The notes: generated by a model from the letters alone, not told the origin. A stretch of 64,000 nucleotides of DNA from Liolophura sinensis (GCF_032854445.1 NC_088302.1:41482191-41546190), one strand, 5' to 3'; positions 41,757 through 53,809 are shown, numbered from the stretch's first letter. Made by a program: numbers and translations.

Positions 41757-41897
41757 TATATTTATTTATCTGATTGGTGTTTTACGCCGTACTCAAGAAC
41801 ATTTCATTTACAGGACGGCGGCCAGCACTATGGTGGGAGGAAACCGGGGGTCAAAACCATCTGTAGATTGCTTCCCACGCACTACCGGAGGGGAATA
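41757..41897 (-). mobile_element. SINE copy, internally deleted
   Basis: TTTATTTATCTGATTGGTGT and the GGACGGCGGCCAGCACTATG body are well kept. The head is missing beyond CACTACCGGAGGGG. Confidence 0.85.
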
Positions 41898-41899
41898 TA

Positions 41900-42708
41900 A
41901 TTGTGGTTTTGGTGTAATATTTTACCAAAACAAATGTACATTCGAACATAAACTATGTGTGAACGCATTAATTTTATAACTGTACAAGATACGCAGTTCA
42001 CAGATAAGTGGACAGTAACTCAAGGTAAACAGCCATGGTAAGAAGCCACGTAGGGAAAAGGCATTCAAGGTAATGAAAAGACTTATATTCCAAATGTGAC
42101 GAAATATTTGCCAATTTCACAGTAATTAATAGTTTTGTTTAAAATAAAAAAGCTCCTTTACATAATGCAATATTGCAATGAAATCAGCAAGTCTCGTTGA
42201 ATTAAGGAACAAATGATTATCTTGTTTGTCCCATCAGTTCCGTCTGTTTGCCATTAAGGTCCACTGTTGTTTTTTCTATGCCAGACAGATAATTACAAAC
42301 ATGTAACAATGCGAAACGCTTTCCAGTGTATGGTAGTCAATGAAGAAGCATATTCTTCAAATAAAATAAAGAAATACTAAAACGGAGTAAAATATTTCAA
42401 TACTCATTCGATCATGTTTGGCATTGTAATTCTCGTCACTCGAATCACTTTTTACATGTACATGCTGTAAGCTGGGATACAATGCATGACAAGCCGACCT
42501 CTGGATGACTCCAGTTTTCTCCGGTGAAATGTACCTATTTTTCAAACCAATCTGCTTTAATGCGTGCCACGTTAAATCTCGTGTTGGGGTAAGCTGTCAG
42601 AGACTCGTTCCAAAAGACATTTTCTGCCTATAAAGTCGACAAGTGTGCAATCCGAAAATAGAAAAGAAATCCCCACTGTATTGGAGGCATTTTTCTCTGG
42701 ATATAAGA
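41900..42708. other. Intergenic, nothing recognised
   Basis: AT-rich, no gene. Confidence 0.45.
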
Positions 42709-42711
42709 AAA

Positions 42712-42991
42712 GAGTGAGGCCTGTGTGACGTAGTGGTTAGCGTGCTAGAGCAGTATAATGATCCAAGAGCCTTTCACCAATGTGATCTCTGTGAATTCAA
42801 TTTCAGCCCATGCTGGATTCCTCTTCGATCATACGTGGGAAGGTCTGGAACAACTTAGGGATGGCCGTGTGTTTCCATAGGCTGTGCACGATTTCCTCAC
42901 GCAATCATGCGAGCCGCCTTCGCCTTCGAGTGAAATATTCTTGAGTACAGAGTAAAACTCTCATGAAATAAATAAGTAAATAAATAAATAA
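42712..42991 (+). mobile_element. SINE copy, near full length, plus orientation
   Basis: The tRNA-like head (GTGACGTAGTGGTTAGCGTG), the diverged body and the end GTGAAATATTCTTGAGTACAG with an AAATAAATAAATAAG tail are present. Box B is damaged (GAATTCAATTTC). Confidence 0.85.
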
Positions 42992-42994
42992 GAA

Positions 42995-44280
42995 ATTAGG
43001 AGAGGTAGATGTCGTTTTGGTGGGAAATGCTTGTCGAAATACGAGATGTTTATTGGAATAGCCCGGCCGCTACTCTCCGAGGGCCTTGTTGAGACGTTTG
43101 GGTCGTCTTATATGACGTGCGCCGGAGAACTTTCACCAGTAGTGTATGGCCATTATGAGTCAGCTGTGAGGGTTAATGTCTGTGCTGGCGCTGAGCCGTA
43201 TCATCACGCCCATATTTTTGCTTGAATTATTTCGTTTCAAAATAATAAAAGACCGACAGAGAGTAAACCAGGGTAGCAACGACAGTGTGATAACTGGCAC
43301 GTAACCGGTAAAATACGACCTCTTGTTAATTTACCTCATTCATTCATACCTTTCTATATGTATATGCATTCGAATGTAGAAAATTGTGTAGTAAGTAGCT
43401 TGAAATTTATGTGATGTTAAATGTCCGTTATAGAATTCAGTGTTTAAAATAAATTTTTGTCGGTTGAGAAAAACAAGGAGGAACGATTTTCTGGACCGTG
43501 TTGAATAGTTTTTCATCTGGCATATACTTCATATTAATGTTTCTTTTGACATCAAAGCTGTGGGTTCAAAGTAGCAACAATGTTCTCCATTCCTTTTGTA
43601 AAGATACTGTTTTTTCGGCCATTGAAACACACATATCATTGTGTTGGTAAGGAATAGAACCTATTAGGAAAAAATACACCAATCATAAAATCGTATTCTT
43701 ATCAAAACCATTTAGAACAGGACATCGAAATATGGAGATCACACATATACGTGGCTGACTTTATTTTCGAAAACTTATGAAAGAGATACATAAATACTCC
43801 TGGTTATAAAAGATGGTACAAATTGTTTGAAAATCATTTCACAGATCCTTTTCCATGAAACATCATGTATATACCAAATCCTTTTCGCCGGGATTATGAC
43901 AGGGGATTCCCCTAAAGAGAAGCTGATCTCTTGTGGATGTGAAAAGCTTTTGTTTGTGTATGGACGGATTCCAATGATTATCTTCACATGAATACAGGTT
44001 TTGCCTGCAAAGTTTATTTGTCTAGAAAGCTGACAATATTTGTTCCTAAGCAGTTCTTCAAAGTAGTTAGGCTTCAACACCGCTGAGTTGTAAACTTAAA
44101 TTTCTCTGGGGCAGAGATTTGGTTTAAAGAGAACCCGTTAATCCGCGATCCCACACGAGCTGTTCGGCGCCTTGACTTCCTACTTCCAGCTTACGCGTAA
44201 TCCGGACAACCATACACGCTACGCATGATGCCGGCCGAAAAGGAACACTTCGCATTAAACAAAGGCTCCATTTATTGCAT
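42995..44280. other. Intergenic upstream of the chitin-binding pair
   Basis: A 101-codon minus frame (43775-44080) has no recognisable domain. Nothing else seen. Confidence 0.4.
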
Positions 44281-44285
44281 GGAGC

Positions 44286-44293
44286 TATATAAA
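44286..44293 (+). promoter_or_regulatory. TATA box of chitin-binding gene copy 1
   Basis: TATATAAA 116 bp upstream of the ATG. TTCTCAAAG about 30 bp further on could be the initiator. Confidence 0.72.
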
Positions 44294-44401
44294 TGCATAT
44301 CGCCCGCTGAAATTGTTCTCAAAGACTGTAGCACTAAGATCAGGAGAGCATGACTTGTCGGTGAAGAAGGAATCTACTAAATAGCGAGAGCCCTGGTGAA
44401 A

Positions 44402-44693
44402 ATGGTTGTTGCCATTGGGACAGTGATAGTTGGTTTAGGTCTCTTGTTGACATGTTGTTACAGCGCACCATCTGACAATTTCGGGGCGGACCCTGGGTGC
44501 AGAGACCCCTGGACAACAGAATGGACCAGGGATAGCACGGACTGTAAGGCGGTGTACTTCTGTGTCCTCGGCAAGATCATTCACACCATGCAGTGTAACG
44601 AAAGCCGGATTTGGTCTAACGTCGGCCACGCATGCGTGGAACCGATGTCACAATGGGATGACTGTAACCAGACACCGACAACACCCATTATCA
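44402..44693 (+). CDS. Copy 1 exon 1: signal peptide and domain 1
   Basis: Ends ATTATCA|GTGAGT, phase 1. Domain motif DPWTTEWTRDSTDC then VYFC. Confidence 0.92.
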
Positions 44694-46545
44694 GTGAGTA
44701 TTTTATCAGTGATAACACACCCATTATCAGCGAGTGTTGCAACAGTAATTGCATATCAGATTGTGCCGACTATAACACCCAGAATCAGCCTCCATTCATA
44801 TTTTGATTTATTTCACCAATGTCGCACAAATTATTTACACAGAGCAAGTGACATTCTCCAAAAACGTAAACAGTACCCAAAGCACAGGTTTTACTTTAAA
44901 AAGCCGAAGTGTCAGCCACATAGGCATAATAGTAATGAAGAGTGGTTGGATGTTGCCGCTCACAGTGAGTGAGTAACAGTAATTTTCTGTGAATTATTGA
45001 GGTCGTGCTTTAGAACCCAACCTCTGCATGAGAATCTGGGCACGAGATATTCTTCATGTAACACACATACACAATCAATTTTAAAGTCCCCACGATATGA
45101 TTTATTTATTTAATTTGTGTCTTACGTCGTACCCATGAATATTTCACGTATACGTCAGCGACCAGCATCATGGTGGGAGGAAACCGATCAGAGCCCGGGT
45201 TAAACGCACGTAACATGCCGACCCACGTACGGTCGGAGAGAAAGCCACCATGAGCTGGATTTGAACTCACAGCGACAGCATTATGGGAGTTTCCTGAGTC
45301 ATTGTGCCGCGCTGGCACACTAATCCCCTCGGCCATGAAGACCCCCTTCACGATAAGGCTGCAATATTGCCGAAGTGGAGTTAATTGATAATTCCCTTGG
45401 ACCTGGAATTTGTAACTTCTCACACTATCCTTCTTTGTGGGGTCTTTGTGAAAATAAGCGGATATTGGCGCTCGTAGAGCGATTGGGCAGACTGACGTTA
45501 GGCTGCACGTCACACCTTGGATAGATTATCAGTAAGATCGTTGGTTTACCTCACTTCTGTTTCCTCCACCCATTAATTTGATTACCATCGTTTAAATGAA
45601 AAATGAGTAGGGTATGGCGTTAAATAACAATCAATCAGTCACTCCATTTACTCATACTTTTTCTTTATCATTCTCACTCAGATGATCCCCGTTGCATCAA
45701 CCCTGATGGTATCAACCCAGACCCGGACAACTGTGCCCAGTTCCTCGCCTGCACTAACCGGACAGTCGTGGCCACCATGCAGTGCCCAGAGAACACGTTG
45801 TTCGGCACCCGGAACAACACTTGCGAGTTAGGCTTTCTTGTCGCAGAAGAGTGTAAAAGTCGACTTATTCCAAATAACGTCGTCGTCAGTAAGTAGACGT
45901 ATTCCGGTGTCTTTTCTGTTGTTAAATGTTCAAGGTAGAAAGTTTATGTTCGACATGTTAGGCAAGTCGGTATGCAGTTGCTCATTTAAGTGTGCCTCTT
46001 TGCCACAATCACGTTTGCTTTCTTGTTTGAATCTTGTCGATTGCAATGCTCTGTGTCCGCCCTTACTATGAGGCCTTGGAGACAATGAAAAGTCGACGAC
46101 ACTGCTGTGCACCCTACTTTTCGTAGGACTACCAATTGTCGTCCACCAAGACGATCGGCATATCTGTATCTCACACACTGAAGAGAAAAACAAGAAAGAA
46201 GATGTAGGGTTTTGGTTAAAACCTCATGAAGATAACGCGAAAAAAAGTGGTACTCCTTTATATATTATATATAATGTATGTTTCATCAAATTCTAACTCT
46301 GTGGAATTTTAATGAGTTTTATTTTGTGTATTTTAGCAACGGCTAGTCCCGTGATTGATCAGCCTTGTGAAGGAAAGAAAAATGGAGACGTGGCAGACGA
46401 GACTCATTGCCTGAGATTTTACAAATGCAATCACGGGCGCATTGTTGCGCGCATCCGATGCCCTTCTGGAAGTGGCTACTCAACGATAAAGAACAAGTGT
46501 GATTGGCTGGCCAACGTAGATTGTGATTCCCGGCCAATCAACTGA
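44402..46545 (+). CDS. Secreted protein with three chitin-binding type-2 domains, copy 1 (235 aa)
   Basis: Gene model join(44402..44693, 45682..45888, 46337..46545), 708 nt, all junctions GT/AG, both introns phase 1. A signal peptide (about residues 1-21, VIVGLGLLLTCC core) precedes three six-cysteine domains, one per exon. Cys positions are 33, 48, 54, 65, 78, 88; 102, 115, 121, 132, 145, 155; 177, 191, 197, 208, 221, 229. Every domain keeps C2-x5-C3 and an aromatic residue near C3 (VYFC, FLAC, FYKC). This is the peritrophin-A/CBM14 pattern, so binding to chitin in an extracellular matrix is expected; the tissue is unknown. Linkers are Thr/Pro-rich (TPTTPII, TTASPVI). The ATG was chosen over an upstream in-frame GTG because it starts the signal peptide. 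A close paralogue starts 11.3 kb downstream. Confidence 0.92.
45098..45348 (-). mobile_element. SINE copy in intron 1 of copy 1
   Basis: Near full length on minus (head GGCCGAGGGGATTAG, body CACCATGATGCTGG, TTTA tail). A possible 7-bp target duplication CACGATA lies at 45091-45097 and 45349-45355. It is antisense to the host gene. Confidence 0.85.
45520..45640 (+). mobile_element. 3' fragment of a second-family SINE
   Basis: TTTACCTCACTTCTGTTTCCTCC and the end TATGGCGTTAAATAACAATCAATCAG resemble the 3' half of the element at 51.4 kb and the one at 26.1 kb. Confidence 0.5.
45682..45888 (+). CDS. Copy 1 exon 2: domain 2
   Basis: Acceptor TCTCACTCAG, donor GTCGTCA|GTAAGT; 207 nt with phase 1 at both ends. 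Motif NPDPDNCAQFLACTNRTVVA. Confidence 0.93.
46337..46545 (+). CDS. Copy 1 exon 3: domain 3 and stop
   Basis: Acceptor GTATTTTAG, 209 nt to TGA. Motif THCLRFYKCNHGRIVARIRC. No AATAAA lies close by; the nearest are at 47303-47308 and 47409-47414. Confidence 0.92.
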
Positions 46546-46549
46546 GCTT

Positions 46550-47530
46550 CTCCTCTGAACGTGGAAGTTTCAGTAATTTGAGTGAAATTGTTTGAATGAG
46601 AACTACGGCTGCGCAGAAGGATTATGTTTGCTTTGTACTATAGCCACAAGATTTCGGTTTGCGAAGGATCTTTACGGTTCCATGATACATTGTGATTATT
46701 ATTATTATTAGTAGTATTATAATCATTATTATTAATATTATTTATTTGTCTTATATATCACATCAATATACTATTCTCTTGCCACTTTAGTTCCATTACA
46801 CAATTCCTGGCCCACGAATTCCATGGAGGATTATTCCAACGAAGCTGACACATCTAACTCCTCTAGTTTTCTTTTCCAACTTCTTCATCTTCTTCTTCTT
46901 TTATGTAAGGAAAACAAAGTATCTTAGAAATAACACAGGCTATTGTCCCTAAATGTTGTGAAATATTATTGCTCAACAGTATCTCCCAGAATGTCCACCA
47001 TGATTTCTGTTCTCCACCTAGACTGAAGTCTGTGCAAGGGAAATTTAAATGAATGAATGAATGATTATGGCTTAACGCCACATCGGCAATATTTCAGCCA
47101 TATCGTGGCGAGGGAAATTTGAAAATCATATCTAATATCAGAGCATTTTGCCGCGTTCAGTTTTCAGTGTACATGAATTTGAACAAGCACTGAAGGGGAA
47201 AAGTTGTCGATTCGTGATTTCAGCCTAAGTGGTTTTGACTTCATTCCACATACTTTAATCATGCAGGAGACGGAAAATTTTCTGGCTGTTAATTTCTCAC
47301 TTAATAAAAGCTGTACAATGAAGTCTTCTCAATTATTGCTAATTATTCCCTTGGACATATTAATTCCAAATGATTGTGTTGTTCTATCAGAATTCATAAC
47401 GTATATATAATAAAAGCTTTAAAAGCTCTCTACCAACACTGACGTCTGCTGTATAACTTTTTCTTTTGTATTTTGGGCGTACAATGCAATTAGGGCTATT
47501 GCATTACAATGTACTAAACAATCAGACCGA
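46550..47530. other. 3' flank of copy 1, ATT microsatellite and SINE tail
   Basis: An ATT-rich microsatellite lies at about 46695-46745. At 47045-47105 GAATGAATGAATGATTATGG with TTAACGCCACATCGGCAATA is the 3' end of another repeat family. Candidate polyadenylation signals are at 47303 and 47409. Confidence 0.5.
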
Positions 47531-47534
47531 TGTT

Positions 47535-47800
47535 CCATTTATTTATTTAGTTATTTGATTGGTAATTTATGCCGTATTCAAAGAATATTTCACATATACG
47601 ACAGGGGCCAGCATTATGGTGGGAGGAATCCATGAAGAACCCGGGCGAATCCCACCACCATCCGTAGGTTGCTGAAAGATCTTTCTATGTAGGGCCGAAG
47701 AGGAAGCCAGCACGATTGGACTTAAAACTCACAGGGACCAAACTGGAGAGAGGCTCCACAGTTATTGTGCTGCGCTAGCTCGCTAACCAGTAGATCCCGT
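47535..47800 (-). mobile_element. SINE copy, near full length, diverged
   Basis: TTTATTTAGTTATTTGATTGG tail, body GGGGCCAGCATTATGGTGGG and head ending CGCTAGCTCGCTAACCAG are all recognisable. Confidence 0.85.
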
Positions 47801-48064
47801 TTCACTGTCTCGATTTCACTGATAGATTTGTGAACAGCATGTATTAATCTGCACATTCTCTTATTGATTCATCACATCAACTGAGAGGTGAGACGAGTAA
47901 GTAAACTCACAATGTATACGGCGACCATGGAGATTTGAAACACTGTCTATGTTTCATTAATCCTTCAGGGTATTTCTAACTAAATGTCACTTTCAACGCT
48001 ATTTATGATTTCGCTACACGGCCAATTACAGCATTTGGCCTGTCTGGGTTTAACTCCGTACTTC

Positions 48065-48150
48065 TGCTAGTAGAACTCACACCGACCGCATTGGTGAGAG
48101 GATCTTGGGTCAGTACGCTGCGCTAGAGCGTTAACTGAGCCACTACCGTA
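48065..48150 (-). mobile_element. SINE head fragment
   Basis: Only the tRNA-like 5' part of the main family remains: ACCGCATTGGTGAGAGGATC to TTAACTGAGCCACTACCG. Confidence 0.7.
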
Positions 48151-48154
48151 CTCA

Positions 48155-48345
48155 AGCCTTTTCACTTAAAAGAGGGCGGGCAGATTTATCGGCACACGAA
48201 CATATCACCGCCCTTCATCAGTGACCTGATAAAACTCATGCAGCAACTCTATCAGCGAGAACTGGATTCGAACCTGTGATCTCATTTGTCGGGAGTCAAC
48301 AAGAAGAACAACGCTTTGACTAAATCAGCCTGCGAGGGCCCTCGT
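48155..48345 (-). mobile_element. tRNA-derived SINE fragment, further family
   Basis: On minus it has a perfect box B (GGTTCGAATCC, plus positions 48264-48274) preceded by a head GGGCCCTCGCAGGCTGATTT. The body differs from the main family. Confidence 0.55.
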
Positions 48346-48374
48346 CGATTTGAGGTAGTTGCAAAGCGAAGCGT

Positions 48375-48585
48375 AGATACCAATGAATGCATGTTCAAAC
48401 CTGGTATTTGACAGGGAATTTGTAGTTACCTCTGTTCTCATTGTCTCTGTTGACACTAAGCGGTCGATGACGCTCGTGTGGCCGTTCGATGAAGACGACT
48501 TGAACAGTCTAGTCCTTTTCTATATTTGTTTCGTATACTTACACCCTTATTCTCTACTAACAGCGAGTAAGGGGAACACCTAGAC
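48375..48585 (+). mobile_element. Second-family SINE, diverged copy
   Basis: Box B GTTCAAACC at 48393-48401, then TTTGACAGGGAATTTGTAG and GCGGTCGATGACGC, matching the better copy at 51385-51690. Confidence 0.6.
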
Positions 48586-48734
48586 GCTGAAAGCTGCGGA
48601 ATTCTCCTAAACCTTAATTTTAACGAATATAAATGTTGTTTAAAGATACGTCTAGGATATAAAGAAAAGTTTTATAATATAAATACGTGTAATTAAATCT
48701 ACTTCAGTGAAAACTGTGTTGTATATGAAGGTGT

Positions 48735-48870
48735 ATTTCTATGAGTGTTTAATGCCGTCCTCAATGATATTTTGTTTGTAGGGCGGTGGTGAGATTTATG
48801 CTTGGAGGAAGCTGCATGGAGTCTTCGCAGTAAATCTTCGGCCTTCAGCAAATGACTTATTAACTTCCAC
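48735..48870 (-). mobile_element. Strongly diverged SINE fragment
   Basis: GAGTGTTTAATGCCGTCCTCAAT and AGGGCGGTGGTGAGATTTATG align loosely with the 3' half of the main family. Confidence 0.4.
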
Positions 48871-48879
48871 AGTTGGCCC

Positions 48880-49340
48880 TGCCAACCCTTTCTAGCACCT
48901 ATATTGGTCTATTTCCCGTTTCAAAAGTTGCATGCATAGAACCTTTGCACTCCTCGTAATTTTTATGTCAAGTAGGCCTATGTAAATTTCGGAAAGTTTA
49001 ACTTTCAGCTGAAACCAGACATAACAACAACAACCTAAGCCGGAACACGGGCCTGACCTTCGCTGATTCTCGCACAAAGCTCGCTAATTGGTCCCCAGCT
49101 ACACCAAAAAGCGTTCACATTTATTTCTTTAATATTGCACGCAAACACACCGTTTTTTTTAAACAGTGCTTCGTGAATTGCGTAATTTAAAGCTTTACAT
49201 TAAATGTCTGTGTAGTAAAGGTTCGGTTGTTTGATAGCAAATTCATTTAATTGAAACGTGGCTAAAGTTAATTACATCCAAATGCTGCCACCGCTCGTTT
49301 AGGCCAGGTGTTTGCCGACACCTGCAATCACGTCACACGT
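48880..49340. other. Intergenic, nothing recognised
   Basis: No gene or repeat supported. Confidence 0.4.
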
Positions 49341-49347
49341 AAACTGG

Positions 49348-49405
49348 ATTTGCATATTTTGATTTGACCAATTCCTCGGTGCTGACGTCATGGGAGGCGG
49401 AGCGG
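49348..49405. promoter_or_regulatory. Orphan promoter-like element (octamer, CRE, GC box)
   Basis: An octamer ATTTGCAT (49348-49355), a full palindromic CRE TGACGTCA (49383-49390) and a GC-box-like GGGAGGCGGAGC follow each other within 60 bp. No recognised gene starts nearby on either strand. It may drive an exon or RNA that I cannot see, or be chance. Confidence 0.35.
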
Positions 49406-49409
49406 AATA

Positions 49410-50685
49410 ACAATAAGCCGAGTAGGCCTTGGTCAGAAATCTGTGAGGCTTTCGTGGGGAAACTTTATCTCATCATACAATAAGTCCAAGGGGAAAACTG
49501 TCATGTGTGATACTTACATGCTCTGTTATTTATCTCCAAAGGTTTGGCGTTGATTTAGACGTTTTCGTTCTGTCATTAAAAAGCCTCACCCATGTTAACG
49601 GCAACTAATGCTTTACGAACGAAAAAGGGGTGCAAAGCCGAATCTAAAGCACGCTGCACAGTTTGATAATTAATTATCAAACAGGAGCGGTACTGTTCGC
49701 TCTTTCCCAGTATAGCCATCAGAGTAGTCATGAATTCTATACATGTATAAAGTGTATAGTATGAGAACTAACTGTATTAAGTGCCCCGTTAGAAATATAC
49801 AAACATACGTTAAAATATCGCCAACTTGTAAGAGATATCGAAAGCCAAGAACGGTAATTTCAAATGTGTACGGGTATAAGAAAGAGGACACAGGTATAAA
49901 AAAAAATCCAACCGCCTTCGCAAAACATTGGTAAACTAGGGAAGACAGATTTTCACGAAGTTACTTTTGACAGAGTTTTGAATAAGGTGTTATTACGTAA
50001 GTTTTAATTGCTTTTGCTGCGGAACGAAAGTTACAGCCTTAGACAAACATATAATGTTCTTATACAAACTTAATCCGCCTGTATTGTTGTCTCTATGTTT
50101 ACGCAAAATCTCATCATACTGGGTGAATTTAATAAAAGAACATCTTACACTCAGATCGGTTTCTCCCTATTTGGCGTCCCTGGAAGTGTTTCGTGCATAG
50201 CCATTAACGGACAAGACGAGACTCGCATCTTACTTCATGTGTTTTGCTCAGCGTAAAGAAATGAATGCCTACTTCACATTCAAAAGGTGTACTTACCACG
50301 GTAGTAAGCAGTGATGGATCAGTTGAAATGACATTAAAACATCTATTGACACATCTTAGTTGTATTTAACTTTGGGGTTGAACACAGACGGTCTTGCATT
50401 GATTTCTCGAAAAGCAAAGAAGACGACTGATGCCGACTAGTTTTGGGGGGCGGTGTGAATAGTATGGCGAGTTGAAATTAACATTTGAATGGGGTCCTGT
50501 GGGGAAGGGGGAAAGGGGGGGTGTAGATCAGAGGTAAAGAATCTGTATCATTAGCATCACTGTGAATTCTGGGTAACCACTGCTCACTACATTAAATGCA
50601 TGCTTATATATCAGCTCAATCATAGTCATTCCTAAAATCAAAACAGTTTATCTGTCTAGTATAGTGCATATCATAATAAGTTACA
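49410..50685. other. Intergenic, nothing recognised
   Basis: Two G-rich runs lie near 50442-50450 and 50500-50522. Short frames only. Confidence 0.4.
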
Positions 50686-50690
50686 TAATT

Positions 50691-50838
50691 ATGAGGCGTA
50701 ATTAGCTAGCTAAATAGTAATGAGGTGTAATTAGCTAGCTAAATAGTTATGAGGTGTCATTAGCTAGTTAAATAGTTATGAGTTGTAATTAACTACCTAA
50801 ATATTTCTGAGGTGTAATTAGCTAGCTATATAGTTATT
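50691..50838 (+). repeat. 29-bp tandem repeat, about five units
   Basis: ATGAGGTGTAATTAGCTAGC-type units start at 50691 and 50720 and continue with drift to about 50838. Confidence 0.85.
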
Positions 50839-50839
50839 G

Positions 50840-51380
50840 TTCAATTATCGATATTTAAATGGCGTACTCGCCAACGGCGTTTAGGTAACAAGTCATCCTA
50901 TTAATACATAAAACTTGTATTAGTTTAAAGCACTTATGTTTTATTACATCTCTAGATATGCTCATTTTTTCATTCGAATAGATATATTATAGATGTTAAT
51001 AACACGTTCATTAGATATCACTAGTAACTGAAACTAATTTGATTTCACCCAGACACTGGGTATGATCACAGTCATTAAGGAGATATATTTCATACCAATA
51101 AGACATTAACCGTATATCATGTAGGCATTAGCTGCACAGCAACACGACATTAACTGTATACCCATTTTATATTAACTGTGTAAGCCAGTAATATAGTAAC
51201 TATAAATACCAACAGGTCATTAAAAGTATACCAACTAGACATGAACCATATACCAACGGGACAGTAACTGTCTACTAACAATACATTAACTGCACATTAA
51301 TATTAACTTATAACAGACGGTAAACGGTAAAGGGGGGTATTACTGGACCATTGTCTAGTTCAAGGCCTTTCAATTACTAA
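50840..51380. other. Intergenic with degenerate ACATTAACTGTATA words
   Basis: From about 51060 to 51310 phrases like ACATTAACTGTATACC recur at irregular spacing of 25-35 bp, an eroded minisatellite. No gene. Confidence 0.45.
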
Positions 51381-51384
51381 GACA

Positions 51385-51690
51385 CATGAGATGTGGGTTC
51401 AAACCTGGCCTTTGACAGAGAATTTGTAGATTCCTCCCCACTCATGGGGCTGTTTGTGGGGCTTCGGTGACAATACGCGGTCGACGATGCGCAGTCTAAC
51501 GATCGATGAAGGTAAATCCCACCTTGGTGATGTGCAAATCTGTGCGTCACGTGTGGGAAAGTTTGTCAGTAACCCGCCAAGACATGTAGTTTTCCCAGTG
51601 TACAACGGTTTCCTTCATTTAAAATTGACCGCCACTGTAGGAGTACAAAAATTGTCACTATGGCGTTAAACATCCATGAAATAATAAATA
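51385..51690 (+). mobile_element. Second-family tRNA-derived SINE, best copy
   Basis: Box B GGTTCAAACC (51396-51405), a body with ACAATACGCGGTCGACGATG and TAAATCCCACCTTGG, and the 3' end CACTATGGCGTTAAACATCC with an AAATAATAAATA tail. Diverged relatives are at 48.4, 45.5 and 26.0 kb. Confidence 0.7.
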
Positions 51691-51699
51691 TGTGATTAG

Positions 51700-52270
51700 A
51701 CGTTAGGCGTTTACTGAAAGGTATTTATTAGGTGTCAGCTCGCATTAACCATAGTCCTGCATTACAAAATTTTATATTGACAACTGTCCGTTAAATTTCA
51801 GTTGGGCATGTAGAGAAATACATATTAACTAGTAGCCAAAGACGGGAGGTGACATTTCATGTTAACGAGTCACAAATATGACCACGTTTAATTGTTTACT
51901 TTAATACTTTGTGGTTGTTTTCGATCAGTACACGGGTTGTTGATATTCTGTTCCCTCATTTAAAACGGTTACTTCTCTCATATTTTGTCCAACAATACTA
52001 ACTGTTGGTCTTCCCTTTTCATTCAGTAGCCTTACTTTATTGAACGCTGACAGTATTACATTCTTGCTTTAGTTCAGCGTCATTTTCAATATTATTTAGT
52101 TCATCTCACTGTGATGTATCCTTGTGAAAGGCTGGTCGACATACTTACACTACTGCCTCTCTGGAACGGCATGCTGAAACCACCAAGCAGATAAACCGAC
52201 TAGTCACAGTACACAGCGCACACTATTGCTTAGATCAGCATCTTATCAGGAAAGCTAATTCCGAAAACTC
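51700..52270. other. Intergenic, nothing recognised
   Basis: AT-rich, no gene. Confidence 0.4.
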
Positions 52271-52274
52271 CAAT

Positions 52275-52362
52275 TTTCCCAGGCTCTGACCGTTTTCCTC
52301 TTATGCTGGCCGTCGTTTTACATGTGAAATATTCTTGACTACGGCGTAAAATGCGAATCTGA
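52275..52362 (+). mobile_element. SINE 3' fragment
   Basis: TGCTGGCCGTCGTTTTACATG and GTGAAATATTCTTGACTACGG match the 3' half of the main family. Confidence 0.75.
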
Positions 52363-52479
52363 TACTATCAAAGAAAACTCCAGGACTGCCTATTATGAAG
52401 TCACGATCTTACATGGGGTTGGACCCGGGTACCCTTTAGCAGGGCTGACCTTATTTACTCTCAGTTGTCGTTTGTATAT

Positions 52480-52775
52480 GTATTTATTTAATTGTTTTAA
52501 CGCAACACTGAAGCATGTTGTTTCACTATTATACATACATGTAGGTACGATATTGGCAAGATTTATCGGGGAGGGATACCCGGAGTAAATCACTGCCCAT
52601 TGGGAAGTGTACTGACGATCTCTTTGCGCGTGACATATTGCTTTCCAGAGAATTACATATAACGTCACACAAAAAAGCACCGTCAAACGCTTATAGTGAG
52701 TAAGGCCTAGGCAACGGTGGCACCCCAGAATTGAGCCCACGTCTCGTGCCACCTAATCATTGGAAAGGCAAGCAC
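52480..52775 (-). mobile_element. Possible further SINE-like element
   Basis: ATTTATTTAATTGTTTTAACG on plus looks like a SINE tail. The other end, on minus, reads as a possible tRNA-like head (AGGTGGCACGAGACGTGGGC). The body matches no other copy here. Confidence 0.4.
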
Positions 52776-52779
52776 CTGG

Positions 52780-53800
52780 GCACGGCCTGCTCGCAGAAGG
52801 ATAAGCAGACCGATGTGTTCCGTGTTATGTTGATTACTGTTAGGATTAACACAGCCTCTACGTCTAGATTAGCACTCCGGCCTGGGTAAAGATCACCTCG
52901 GAGATCTGAGGAATCCCTCCCTGCACACCCTTAACGTGTATTAGGGCTATGACTTCCTAATTGAATCATCCCAGACCCGTTGCATGTGTAAACTCTGATT
53001 TCACCCTGACCCCAGACAGGCTAATTCTGTAAGACTTCACACCAAACTGTTACGCAGACGAAGCCATCCAAAATAACCTGAAATTTTCCAGATATTTGAC
53101 CGTTGAACGGCCATAAGTACCTATTTTATTATAATCGAATATGTATATGGTCAGTACATATATATTCGTCAGACTTTTGGCCTGAGATGATGTATTAAAT
53201 GACCAGTCCGTGTGCAGTGTGTCTATATCACAGTGCACTATGTATATATTCTTTAAATAAGCAGGGGCTATGTTCCTTGAACTGATTTCTAAACCCCAAA
53301 CTTCAATAAAGTTGATATTTATGGGATAAAAGGCATTTTCGCTGCACGTGTTACATTATTGTTTCATTTAAAGTTGCTATCTTCTTGTAACTTATTTAAA
53401 GCAAAATATCGTTATTTAGCTTTTTAACTTAGACATAGTAGTTAGATTAAAAACAACTCTAGCAGAGTTCTAGCGGACAACAATTCTTAACCTCGTATGA
53501 TGATTACCGCTTAATAATTCCACTCCTCAGCATATACCCCGTATTTATCTATTACTTTAGATGCCCTTCATGTCAGTTGTTATCAATGTAATAGAGGTTT
53601 ATTCCAGTATAAGCTTAAGTGCTGTCTTTAGTGTCATGCACTTAAAGTTGAAAATGGGGTTATGGTGTGTATAAACTTAGCCTAACTTTTTATGCATTTT
53701 TTAAGAAACTGCAGTTGTTTGAAAATGAATTAGGATTTAAACCTTAGAACCTATAGAGTTATTTAGTTCGTATTATGATGAAACTTGTACTAGCATTTAA
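52780..53800. other. Intergenic, nothing recognised
   Basis: No gene supported. Confidence 0.4.
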
Positions 53801-53809
53801 ACCTGCTGT

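Noticed and set aside
44396-44401. In-frame GTG two codons upstream as start of chitin-binding copy 1
   Set aside because: The ATG at 44402 starts the signal peptide directly and animal genes rarely start at GTG.
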